A DNA stretch of 59,928 nucleotides from an uncultured Phascolarctobacterium sp. (lineage in GTDB: Bacteria; Bacillota; Negativicutes; Acidaminococcales; Acidaminococcaceae). Location: contig NZ_CALDXR010000030.1 of assembly GCF_937920985.1 (NCBI RefSeq), positions 1 to 59,928 on the forward strand. Reading direction: 5' to 3'. Shown in pieces: positions 1 through 6,730 of this stretch (its first letter is position 1; the number at the start of each line of letters is the position of its first letter). The notes beneath the pieces were generated by a model, which was not told where the DNA came from, did not search any database, and saw only the letters and a program-made list of their open reading frames with translations. Both the position numbers and the translations under genes were made by a program.

Positions 1-104
1 CGCCAAAAATCAATCTACGACAATGTACGCAGCTAAAGATGTTGTTTCACACTATGTACCTCGTTGGTTATAGTGGTATATTTATTATATCATAAATCAA
101 TTTC

Positions 105-147
105 GGGAAAAACAAAAAGCTCCGAACTCCTAAAAGTTCGAAGCTTT
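105..147 (-). terminator. Intrinsic terminator of the tRNA-Asn unit
   Basis: On the minus strand AAAGCTTCGAAC pairs with GTTCGGAGCTTT (one mismatch) around a short loop and is followed by TTTTTGTTTTT. It lies about 8 bases beyond the CCA end of the tRNA. Confidence 0.8.
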
Positions 148-154
148 AACTTCT

Positions 155-230
155 TGGCTCCCCGAGTAGGACTCGAACCTACGACGCCCTGATTAACAGT
201 CAGGTGTTCTACCGGCTGAACTATCGGGGA
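155..230 (-). tRNA. tRNA-Asn (anticodon GTT), 3' CCA encoded
   Basis: Read on the minus strand, the 76 bases fold as a standard cloverleaf. The acceptor arms TCCCCGA and TCGGGGA pair, followed by discriminator G and an encoded CCA. The anticodon loop is CTGTTAATC, giving anticodon GTT (Asn), and the T-arm is GTAGGTTCGAGTCCTAC. A consensus promoter lies upstream and a hairpin terminator follows directly, so it appears to be a single-gene unit. Confidence 0.97.
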
Positions 231-261
231 ATTAAGGTTGGTAAGTCAACCAACGAATATC

Positions 262-290
262 ATTATACTCGCATGGCAATTATTTGTCAA
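262..290 (-). promoter_or_regulatory. Consensus sigma-70/A promoter of tRNA-Asn
   Basis: On the minus strand TTGACA (plus 285-290) and TATAAT (plus 262-267) are exact consensus hexamers separated by 17 bases. This is the strongest promoter seen in the window, as expected for a stable RNA. A small inverted repeat (GTTGGT/ACCAAC, about 238-255) lies between promoter and tRNA. Confidence 0.88.
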
Positions 291-520
291 CAGTTTTTTT
301 AGAAAAATTTATAAGTATTTTGGGAAGGCGATAAATGCGCGGAATTTAGGAGATGAAATGCCTATATAGAATTAAGGCAAGTGATATGAAAGGCGAGGGA
401 AAGAAGGTCTTGATGTGTTGCCTTAAAGGCACCGCTCTTCATCTTTACTTAATGCAGAAAGTGAAGAAACCAGTAAAAGATAAAATCTTTAGATAAATAG
501 TAGGGGCATTTAAGGTTTTA

Positions 521-529
521 TGCTATAAT
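521..529 (+). promoter_or_regulatory. Extended -10 promoter of the enoyl-CoA hydratase gene
   Basis: TGCTATAAT is an extended -10 box 43 bases before the chosen start codon. No convincing -35 hexamer lies at the usual distance, which is tolerated with a TGn extension. The gap from the tRNA promoter (290) to here holds nothing else I can support. Confidence 0.5.
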
Positions 530-571
530 ATCCTTAATGATATAAACTACATGTGTAAAGGAGTGTTCCCC

Positions 572-1348
572 ATGGAAGAAGCTGTATTATACGCTGTGGA
601 AAACAATATTGCGACGATTACTATGAACCGTCCGAAGAGCCTGAATTCAATGAATGATGCGCTGATTGACGGTTTGCATGCTGCCATTACCAAGGCTGCT
701 GCTGACGCTGAGGTGCGTGCTATCGTACTTACCGGCAACGGCAAAGCATTTTGTGCCGGAGGCGACCTGAGCTATCTGAACGGCTTGGAGGACGTTGCTG
801 CCAAGAAGGACTTTATCGCTAAGGTTGGCGACGTTGCCAAACGCCTGACTACAATTCCTAAACCTGTTATTGCTTATATCAACGGCGTTACTGCCGGTGC
901 AGGCGTTAACCTGATGCTGGCCTGCGATCTGGTGTATGCATCTGCCAAGGCACGCTTTGGCGAGAGCTTTGCCAAGGTTGGCCTGATTCCCGACTGCGGC
1001 GGCTTGTACTTCCTGCCGAAGGCTATCGGTGTGCTGAAGGCTAAAGAGCTGATGTTTACCGGTGACCTGATTGACGCTGCAACTGCCAAGGAGCTTGGCA
1101 TGCTGAACGATGTATATGAGGACGAAGAGCTGAAGGACAAGGTTTACGCTATGGCTGCACGTCTGGCAGCAAGCGCTCCGCTGTCTATCAGCCTGACAAA
1201 AAAATATCTCAATGACCACGACCTGACTCTGGACGAGGTGCTGGCAATCGAAGAAACTACCCAGGCGCTGCTGATGGGTACCGACGACTGCAAGGAAGGC
1301 ATTGCTGCTTTCTATGAAAAACGCGCACCGCAATTTACAGGCAAATAA
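572..1348 (+). CDS. Enoyl-CoA hydratase/isomerase (crotonase) family protein
   Basis: A 258-residue protein of the crotonase superfamily, which handles acyl-CoA thioesters through an oxyanion hole. The N-terminal block ATITMNRPKSLNSMND and the oxyanion-hole block GKAFCAGGDLSYL (near residue 60) are typical. GVTAGAGVNLMLACDLVYA near residue 110 is the second family signature, and NCGG-type PDCGG follows. Length matches the family (about 255-265). The ATG at 572 is preferred over 551 because AAAGGAG (557-563) sits 8 bases before it. It is monocistronic here, with its own promoter and no beta-oxidation neighbours, so the substrate cannot be stated. A 3-hydroxyacyl-CoA dehydratase or isomerase role is equally possible. 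Confidence 0.85.
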   Translation: MEEAVLYAVENNIATITMNRPKSLNSMNDALIDGLHAAITKAAADAEVRAIVLTGNGKAFCAGGDLSYLNGLEDVAAKKDFIAKVGDVAKRLTTIPKPVIAYINGVTAGAGVNLMLACDLVYASAKARFGESFAKVGLIPDCGGLYFLPKAIGVLKAKELMFTGDLIDAATAKELGMLNDVYEDEELKDKVYAMAARLAASAPLSISLTKKYLNDHDLTLDEVLAIEETTQALLMGTDDCKEGIAAFYEKRAPQFTGK

Positions 1349-1379
1349 GAAAAAAATTAGCAGAAAAAAGCAAATGTTT

Positions 1380-1424
1380 ACGGAACTGTCACACAAATTA
1401 TACTGATGGTTCCGTTTTCTTTTT
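1380..1424 (+). terminator. Possible terminator after the hydratase gene
   Basis: ACGGAAC (1380-1386) pairs with GTTCCGT (1409-1415) across a 22-base loop and is followed by a T-rich run. The long loop makes it weaker than the other terminators, and its T-run overlaps the -35 box of the next promoter. Confidence 0.4.
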
Positions 1425-1452
1425 GACGTAGGAATATAAGATGTTGTATAAT
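1423..1452 (+). promoter_or_regulatory. Promoter of the site-2 protease-scp operon
   Basis: TTGACG (1423-1428) and TATAAT (1447-1452) are separated by 18 bases. The box lies 34 bases before the ATG at 1486 and probably drives the close-packed genes through 5375. Confidence 0.65.
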
Positions 1453-1485
1453 AAATCTATTGATAAATTTTTCTCGGAGGAAAGT

Positions 1486-2106
1486 ATGCTCGATTTCAGT
1501 ACGATGATCTATCGCATTCCTGCACTGCTGTTTGCGATTACGATACACGAATATGCCCATGCGCAATGTGCGGACAGCATGGGTGACCCGACTGCGCGCT
1601 ACATGGGACGCATGACCTTCAACCCGATGGCGCATCTGGACCCGTTGGGCGCAATTCTGCTGGTGGTAGCAGGCTTCGGCTGGGCAAGACCTGTAGAAAT
1701 TAACCCCAGCAATTTCCGCAACCGCCGCGAAGGTATTCTGAAGGTTTCCTTTGCCGGCCCCGCAGCCAATCTGTTTTTGTGCTTTCTCGCAGCATTTTTC
1801 ATGACTTTTTTAAATCGCTTCGGTCTTTTGAGTGATGGCGTTTACCGCTTTTTGCTGTGGATGCAGTTATATAATGTATGGTTTGCTTTCTTCAACCTGA
1901 TTCCGGTTCCGCCGCTGGACGGCTCCAAGATTCTTTCGGAGCTGCTGCCGCCGTCTATGGCCTGGAAGTTTGACAATCTTGTTGGACGCTACGGCTTTTA
2001 TATTCTGATTGCTTTGGTGTTCACCGGTATTACAGGTGCGATTATCAGACCGCTTGCCGCCGGCTACATGCTGCTGGTAAACGGTATCTTGGGTTTAGTG
2101 TTCTAG
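1486..2106 (+). CDS. Site-2 protease family (M50) membrane metallopeptidase
   Basis: A 206-residue integral-membrane zinc peptidase of the short YwhC/SpoIVFB-like M50 type. The HExxH zinc motif is HEYAH at residues 21-25 inside the first hydrophobic segment. The third ligand region reads NLIPVPPLDGSKIL in a later segment. Several further hydrophobic stretches follow. The ATG at 1486 was chosen because GGAGG lies 6 bases upstream; an in-frame ATG at 1441 lies inside the promoter. It precedes scpA-scpB by 3 bases, an arrangement common in Firmicutes. The physiological substrate is unknown; regulated intramembrane proteolysis is the family role. Confidence 0.88.
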   Translation: MLDFSTMIYRIPALLFAITIHEYAHAQCADSMGDPTARYMGRMTFNPMAHLDPLGAILLVVAGFGWARPVEINPSNFRNRREGILKVSFAGPAANLFLCFLAAFFMTFLNRFGLLSDGVYRFLLWMQLYNVWFAFFNLIPVPPLDGSKILSELLPPSMAWKFDNLVGRYGFYILIALVFTGITGAIIRPLAAGYMLLVNGILGLVF

Positions 2107-2109
2107 GCC

Positions 2110-2841
2110 ATGGCTGATTTATCGTTGAAGCTGACTGCGTTCGAGGGTCCGCTGGATTTGCTTTTGCATCTCATCGAACGTGATAAAGTTGATATTTATG
2201 ATATTCCCATCGCTGCGGTTACGGAGCAGTATATGAGCTATCTGCGCAGCATGAGTGAATTTGATATGGAGGTTGCCAGTGATTTTCTGGTGATGGCCGC
2301 AACGCTGTTGCAGATTAAATCGCGCATGCTGCTGCCCAAGCAGTCCGTTGAGGGCGAGGAGGAGGAAGCAGACCCGCGCCAGCAGCTGGTGGAGATGCTG
2401 GTGGAATACCGCCGCATTAAGCGTGCCGCTGCTGCCTTGGCTGATATGAAGCAGAGCGCTGACCTGTACTGGCAGCGTGAGCCGATGTTCGGCAATCTGG
2501 TGGAGCGCACTGTTGCTCCCTGTACGGTGCAGCAGTTATTGAAGGCATTGGCAGGCATGACAACTGCGCCCGATGGCAAGCCGGCAGCCTTTATTGAGCC
2601 GCAGGCCTACAGTGTGCAGGATAAAATGGCAGATATTCTGCAAAGACTGCAGCGTCAGCCGCAGGGCTTTATACTGAATGAGATTTTTACCGCAGGCAGC
2701 CCTGCCGAGAAGGTGGCCTGCTTTTTGGGTGTACTGGAGCTGCTGAAGCTGGGGTTGATTACTATCAGCCAGGCACAGCGCTTTGCACCGATTTATATCT
2801 TCGGCAAGCAGGGACAGGAGGAAGCAAACGATGTATATTGA
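2110..2841 (+). CDS. scpA: Segregation and condensation protein A
   Basis: A 243-residue kleisin subunit that bridges the SMC heads in the Smc-ScpAB chromosome condensation complex. The N-terminus FEGPLDLLLHLIERDKVDIYDIPI and the block VASDFLVMAATLLQIKSRMLLPK (residues about 55-75) are hallmark kleisin sequences. The acidic linker EGEEEEADPRQQLVEMLVEYRR follows, and a winged-helix C-terminus ends in LLELLKLGLITISQ. It starts three bases after the protease stop without a strong own ribosome site, suggesting translational coupling, and overlaps scpB by 11 bases. Confidence 0.97.
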   Translation: MADLSLKLTAFEGPLDLLLHLIERDKVDIYDIPIAAVTEQYMSYLRSMSEFDMEVASDFLVMAATLLQIKSRMLLPKQSVEGEEEEADPRQQLVEMLVEYRRIKRAAAALADMKQSADLYWQREPMFGNLVERTVAPCTVQQLLKALAGMTTAPDGKPAAFIEPQAYSVQDKMADILQRLQRQPQGFILNEIFTAGSPAEKVACFLGVLELLKLGLITISQAQRFAPIYIFGKQGQEEANDVY

Positions 2842-3409
2842 TAAAATGACAGGAGCACTGGAAGCGGTGCTGTTTGCTGCAGGTGAGCCTGTTTCTGTGG
2901 CGGAGCTTGCGGACCTTCTGCAGCTGGAAAAGCCGCAGGTGTGGGAGCTTGTTTCGGAGCTGAAGCATTCCTACGAGGCGGAAAGCAGGGGATTGATGCT
3001 GCGTGAAACAGCAGGCTGCTTTCAGCTGGTGACCAAGCCTGTTTACTACAATGTACTGCTGGGCTTGGGACGCAAAAAGGAAGTAAAGCTGACGAATGCG
3101 TCCTTGGAAACCTTGGCGATTGTCGCTTTTAAACAGCCGGTGACGCGCGCAGAGATGGAAGCCATCCGCGGCGTGAAGGTTGACGGCGTACTCAATACAC
3201 TGCTGGACCTTGGCCTGGTAGTGGAGGCAGGACGCAAGAAGGCCTTGGGCAACCCGATTTTATATGCAACGACAGAAAAATTTCTGACGGTGTTCGGCCT
3301 GAACTCATTGGAGGAGCTGCCGCCGCTGGAAACGAAGCCTGAGGATGAGGCAGAGGCTGCGCAGCAGGTGCTGCAGCTTGATAATACATTAGAAGCAAAG
3401 GAAAACTGA
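2831..3409 (+). CDS. scpB: Segregation and condensation protein B
   Basis: A 192-residue protein, usual for ScpB, which dimerises and binds ScpA to regulate the SMC ATPase. Two winged-helix domains are seen: GALEAVLFAAGEPVSVAELADLL at the N-terminus and the block ETLAIVAFKQPVTRAEMEAIRGVKVDGVL in the middle. The ATG at 2831 follows an AGGAGG site at 2816-2821, located inside the end of scpA. The in-frame upstream ATG at 2783 would add residues absent from the family. Confidence 0.97.
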   Translation: MYIDKMTGALEAVLFAAGEPVSVAELADLLQLEKPQVWELVSELKHSYEAESRGLMLRETAGCFQLVTKPVYYNVLLGLGRKKEVKLTNASLETLAIVAFKQPVTRAEMEAIRGVKVDGVLNTLLDLGLVVEAGRKKALGNPILYATTEKFLTVFGLNSLEELPPLETKPEDEAEAAQQVLQLDNTLEAKEN

Positions 3410-3414
3410 GATAG

Positions 3415-4140
3415 ATGGAAGAACGTTTACAAAAAATCCTGGCGGCAGCAGGCGTTGCCTCCCGCCGCGAAGCAGAAAAAATTATTACGGCAGGTCGCGT
3501 CCGCGTGAACGGTAAAGTTGTTACCGAGCTGGGCTGCAAGTTTGATGCGTCAAAGGTACGCATCAGCGTTGACGGCAAACCGATTGCCCAAGAGGCCAAG
3601 GCATATTACATATTCTATAAGCCGAGGGGAGTAGTAACCACGATGTCCGACCCGCAGAACCGCCGCAGCATTGCCGATTTCGTGCAGAACCTGCCGGAAC
3701 GAGTTTTTCCGGTTGGCCGCCTGGACTTCAATACCGAAGGACTGCTGCTGCTGACGAATGACGGGGCGCTGGCACAGGCGCTGATGCATCCGAGCCATGA
3801 AGTTAACAAGACCTACCTCGTTAAGGTTCCGGGTATTGTGCCGCAGGAAAAGCTGGACCAGCTGCGTTTGGGCGTAAAGCTGGAGGACGGCCCGACCGCT
3901 CCGGCGATTGTCAACCTGCGTGATTATGATCATGAGCGTGGCTTTACGCTTTTTGATATCACCATACATGAAGGACGTAACCGCCAGATTCGCCGCATGT
4001 GTGACGCAATCGGCTTCCCCGTGCGCGACTTGAAGCGCATCAAGCTGGGACCGCTGCAGCTGAGCAATCTGGGACGCGGCAAGTTCCGCAGCCTGAGCGA
4101 GCAGGAATTATCTCAGCTCAGAAAGGCGGCTAAGCTATGA
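3415..4140 (+). CDS. rRNA pseudouridine synthase, RsuA/RluB family
   Basis: A 241-residue enzyme that isomerises a specific uridine in rRNA. An S4 RNA-binding domain occupies residues 1-60 (ERLQKILAAAGVASRREAEK). The catalytic domain carries the family signature GRLDFNTEGLLLLTNDG with the catalytic Asp at about residue 104, and a later motif EGRNRQIRRMCDAIGFPV. In Firmicutes the gene after scpB is usually the RluB-type enzyme for the large subunit, but the exact target cannot be read from sequence. It overlaps the next gene by 4 bases (ATGA). Confidence 0.92.
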   Translation: MEERLQKILAAAGVASRREAEKIITAGRVRVNGKVVTELGCKFDASKVRISVDGKPIAQEAKAYYIFYKPRGVVTTMSDPQNRRSIADFVQNLPERVFPVGRLDFNTEGLLLLTNDGALAQALMHPSHEVNKTYLVKVPGIVPQEKLDQLRLGVKLEDGPTAPAIVNLRDYDHERGFTLFDITIHEGRNRQIRRMCDAIGFPVRDLKRIKLGPLQLSNLGRGKFRSLSEQELSQLRKAAKL

Positions 4141-5375
4141 CGCGAGTTGCGATTGTCGGCGGCGGCGCGGCAGGCCTGTTGGCAGGTATTGCTGCAGTCT
4201 GGGGCGGAGCGCAGGTAACGATTTATGAAAAAATGCGTGTGCCGGGAAAGAAAATGCTCATTACCGGCAAGGGACGCTGCAACATTACCAACGCTTGTGA
4301 AATCCCCGATTTCATAAAAAATCTGCCCGGAAACGGAAGATTTTTAAATAGTGCTTTACATAGGTTCACAAATGATGATATAGTATTGCTATTGGAGAGT
4401 AACGGATTGCCGACGAAGGTTGAACGCGGCGGCCGTATTTTTCCGGTAAGCGACAAGGCGAAGGATGTAGTTGATACGCTGGTAAGGATTTATACCGAGG
4501 CCGGCGGCAAGCTGCAGACCGACACCAAGGTTATTGATATCATGGTCAAAGAAGGCCATGTGTACGGCGTGCGCACGGTCAACGGCGTGTACGAGGCAGA
4601 CAGAGTTATTCTGGCTGCAGGCGGTGCCTCCTATCCGGGCACAGGCAGCGACGGCGGCGGCGCTAAGCTGGCGAAGAAGCTGGGGCACACGATTGTGCCG
4701 CTGAAGCCTTCTCTGATTCCGCTGGAAAGCGATTATCCTTATGTTGACGATCTGCATGGCTTATCTTTGCGCAACGTGCAGGCAACACTTTTGGCCGACG
4801 GCGTAAAGCTGGGCAGTGAATTCGGCGAGATGCTGTTTACGCATTTCGGTGTTTCCGGTCCCATTGTGCTTTCGCTGAGCAATCTTGCTGCAGACGCTTT
4901 GGCTGCAGGCAAGGATGTTGAGCTGGAGGTTGACCTGAAGCCTGCATTGAGCGAAGAAAAGCTTGATGCACGTATCCAACGCGATTTTCTGCAGTACAGC
5001 CGTAAGCAGGTGCTAAACGGCATGAAGGATTTGCTGCCGCAGCGACTGATTCCCGTTGTGTTGGATATGTCCTATGTTGATGAAAACAAATTCATCAACC
5101 AGGTTTCGCGCGAGGAGCGTCACAGACTGCTGCAGACGTTGAAGCATTTTGTCATCACCATTTCCGCAACACGCCCGATTGCCGAGGCCATTGTTACCGC
5201 AGGCGGCGTAAGCGTGAAGGAGATTGACCCCAAGACCATGGAATCCAAGCGCATCAAGGGCCTGTACTTTGCAGGCGAGGTTATGGATGTCGACGGTTAT
5301 ACCGGCGGTTATAATCTGCAGGCGGCCTTCAGCAGCGGTCATGCTGCAGGCGAAGCGGCGGCTGCGGAAGAATAA
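4137..5375 (+). CDS. BaiN/HI0933-family NAD(P)/FAD-dependent flavoprotein
   Basis: A 412-residue flavoprotein. The N-terminal dinucleotide-binding motif is VGGGAAGLLAGI, followed by the family block MLITGKGRCNITN at about residues 38-50. The C-terminus carries the second FAD-contact block GLYFAGEVMDVDGYTGGYNLQAAFSSG, typical of the HI0933/YhiN/BaiN group. Some members reduce bile-acid intermediates, but most are uncharacterised, so the substrate is left open. The length is standard. It is translationally coupled to the pseudouridine synthase and ends the scp operon. Confidence 0.88.
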   Translation: MTRVAIVGGGAAGLLAGIAAVWGGAQVTIYEKMRVPGKKMLITGKGRCNITNACEIPDFIKNLPGNGRFLNSALHRFTNDDIVLLLESNGLPTKVERGGRIFPVSDKAKDVVDTLVRIYTEAGGKLQTDTKVIDIMVKEGHVYGVRTVNGVYEADRVILAAGGASYPGTGSDGGGAKLAKKLGHTIVPLKPSLIPLESDYPYVDDLHGLSLRNVQATLLADGVKLGSEFGEMLFTHFGVSGPIVLSLSNLAADALAAGKDVELEVDLKPALSEEKLDARIQRDFLQYSRKQVLNGMKDLLPQRLIPVVLDMSYVDENKFINQVSREERHRLLQTLKHFVITISATRPIAEAIVTAGGVSVKEIDPKTMESKRIKGLYFAGEVMDVDGYTGGYNLQAAFSSGHAAGEAAAAEE

Positions 5376-5384
5376 TTCATAAAT

Positions 5385-5412
5385 TTGACTTATTTTAGGC
5401 TATCCATATACA
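5385..5412 (+). promoter_or_regulatory. Possible promoter of cmk
   Basis: TTGACT (5385-5390) and TATACA (5407-5412) are 16 bases apart, starting 10 bases after the flavoprotein stop. A second -10-like string follows near 5425, so the exact start is uncertain. Confidence 0.42.
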
Positions 5413-5468
5413 TGTAAAACATGGTATTATATAGATAGCTAATACATTATAAAGTGTGGTTATGTAGA

Positions 5469-6137
5469 ATGAAGAAAATTGTTGTGGCAATTGATGGTCC
5501 CGCAGGTGCAGGCAAAAGCACTATTGCGAAGCTGGCTGCCGAAAAATTAGGCTATGCTTATATTGATACCGGTGCCATGTACAGAAGCGTAGCCTGGAAG
5601 TTTTTGCAGACAGGCAAAGCTTTTGACGAGGACTTTATCAGCGGCTTATCCAAGACTATGCTGATTGACTTCAAGCCGGAGGCAAAAATCAACCGTGTTT
5701 TTGTGGACGGTACCGAGGTTACCGATGCTATCCGTACTCCCGAAGTGACGGCGATTGTGTCGCGTGTTGCTGCTATCGGAGCAGTGCGTGAGGCGATGGT
5801 AGACCAACAGCGCCGTATGGGCGAGGCTGGTGGTGTCCTGATGGACGGTCGTGATATCGGTACGGTGGTATTTCCAAACGCACAGCTGAAAATTTTTCTT
5901 ACTGCTTCGGTTGAGGAAAGAGCGCGCCGCCGCTATGCGGAAATGGTGGCCAAAGGTCAGCAGGTTGATCTGCAGCAGCTGCAGGCGGATATTGCCGAGC
6001 GCGACAAGCAGGACAGCGAGCGTGCTATCAGTCCGCTGCGTCAGGCAGAGGATGCCTTGCTTCTGGATACATCCGATATGGGCATCAGCGAGGTTACCGA
6101 GAGAATTTTACAGCTGGTGCAGGAGCGCGCACAATGA
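5469..6137 (+). CDS. cmk: (d)CMP kinase
   Basis: A 222-residue cytidylate kinase that phosphorylates CMP and dCMP with ATP. The P-loop IDGPAGAGKSTIAK lies at residues 7-20, the NMP-binding block YIDTGAMYRSVAWK follows, and the DGRDIGTVVFPNAQLKIFLTAS block near residue 125 is diagnostic. The ATG at 5469 begins at the conserved MKKIVVAIDGP; an in-frame GTG at 5454 is possible, and no strong ribosome site is visible for either. It overlaps plsC by 4 bases and starts the cmk-plsC-ispH/rpsA-fni cluster, an order well known in Firmicutes. Confidence 0.95.
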   Translation: MKKIVVAIDGPAGAGKSTIAKLAAEKLGYAYIDTGAMYRSVAWKFLQTGKAFDEDFISGLSKTMLIDFKPEAKINRVFVDGTEVTDAIRTPEVTAIVSRVAAIGAVREAMVDQQRRMGEAGGVLMDGRDIGTVVFPNAQLKIFLTASVEERARRRYAEMVAKGQQVDLQQLQADIAERDKQDSERAISPLRQAEDALLLDTSDMGISEVTERILQLVQERAQ

Positions 6138-6730
6138 TTTATACCTTAGTGAAGAATCTCTTTAAAATTCTTTTTACCATCTTTTTGCGATTGAAGGTAG
6201 AAGGAACAGAAAATATTCCCAAGGATGGTCCGCTGGTTATAGCGAGCAACCATCTGAGTCTGCTTGATCCGCCTGTACTTGGTACGGCAGCAACCCGTAA
6301 GGTCCACTTTATGGCCAAGGAAGAGCTGTTTGTGCCGGTTCTGGGCACTATCTATAAAATTCTGGGTGCTTTCCCGGTGCGCCGCGGTGGTGCGGACCGT
6401 GCTGCAATCAAGCATGGTATTGATATCCTGGAAAGCGGTCAGGTGCTGGCGATTTTCCCCGAGGGAACACGCAGCAAGACCGGTGAGCTTGGCAAGGCTC
6501 AGCCCGGAGCGCTGATGATGGCGAGCAAGGCGAAGGCAACTATCGTGCCGGCCTGCATCATCGGTACCGATTACAAGCGTCATGGCCGTATCTGGCCGAA
6601 GGTTACGGTGCGCTTTGGCAAACCGATGCCTTTTCCTGAGGACGCTGTGGTCAACAAAGAATTTTTGCATGCAATGACTGAAGAGCTTATGCAGCACATT
6701 GCAAGGCTGCAGGCAGGTGAAGATGTATAA
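6134..6730 (+). CDS. plsC: 1-acyl-sn-glycerol-3-phosphate acyltransferase
   Basis: A 198-residue membrane-associated acyltransferase that converts lysophosphatidic acid to phosphatidic acid. The catalytic NHxxxxD motif is SNHLSLLDPP near residue 40, and the substrate-binding block is IFPEGTRSKTGELGKAQPGA near residue 108. A hydrophobic N-terminal stretch (FKILFTIFLRL) probably anchors it. It works with PlsY, encoded at 15372 in this window, in the same pathway. It overlaps cmk by four bases, and its last base is the first base of the ispH ATG. Confidence 0.94.
   Translation: MIYTLVKNLFKILFTIFLRLKVEGTENIPKDGPLVIASNHLSLLDPPVLGTAATRKVHFMAKEELFVPVLGTIYKILGAFPVRRGGADRAAIKHGIDILESGQVLAIFPEGTRSKTGELGKAQPGALMMASKAKATIVPACIIGTDYKRHGRIWPKVTVRFGKPMPFPEDAVVNKEFLHAMTEELMQHIARLQAGEDV

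Noticed and set aside
353..496. A 47-codon plus-strand ORF between the tRNA and the hydratase gene.
   Set aside because: The AGGAG string touches the ATG with no spacing, the translation is Lys/Cys-rich without any motif, and no promoter is visible.
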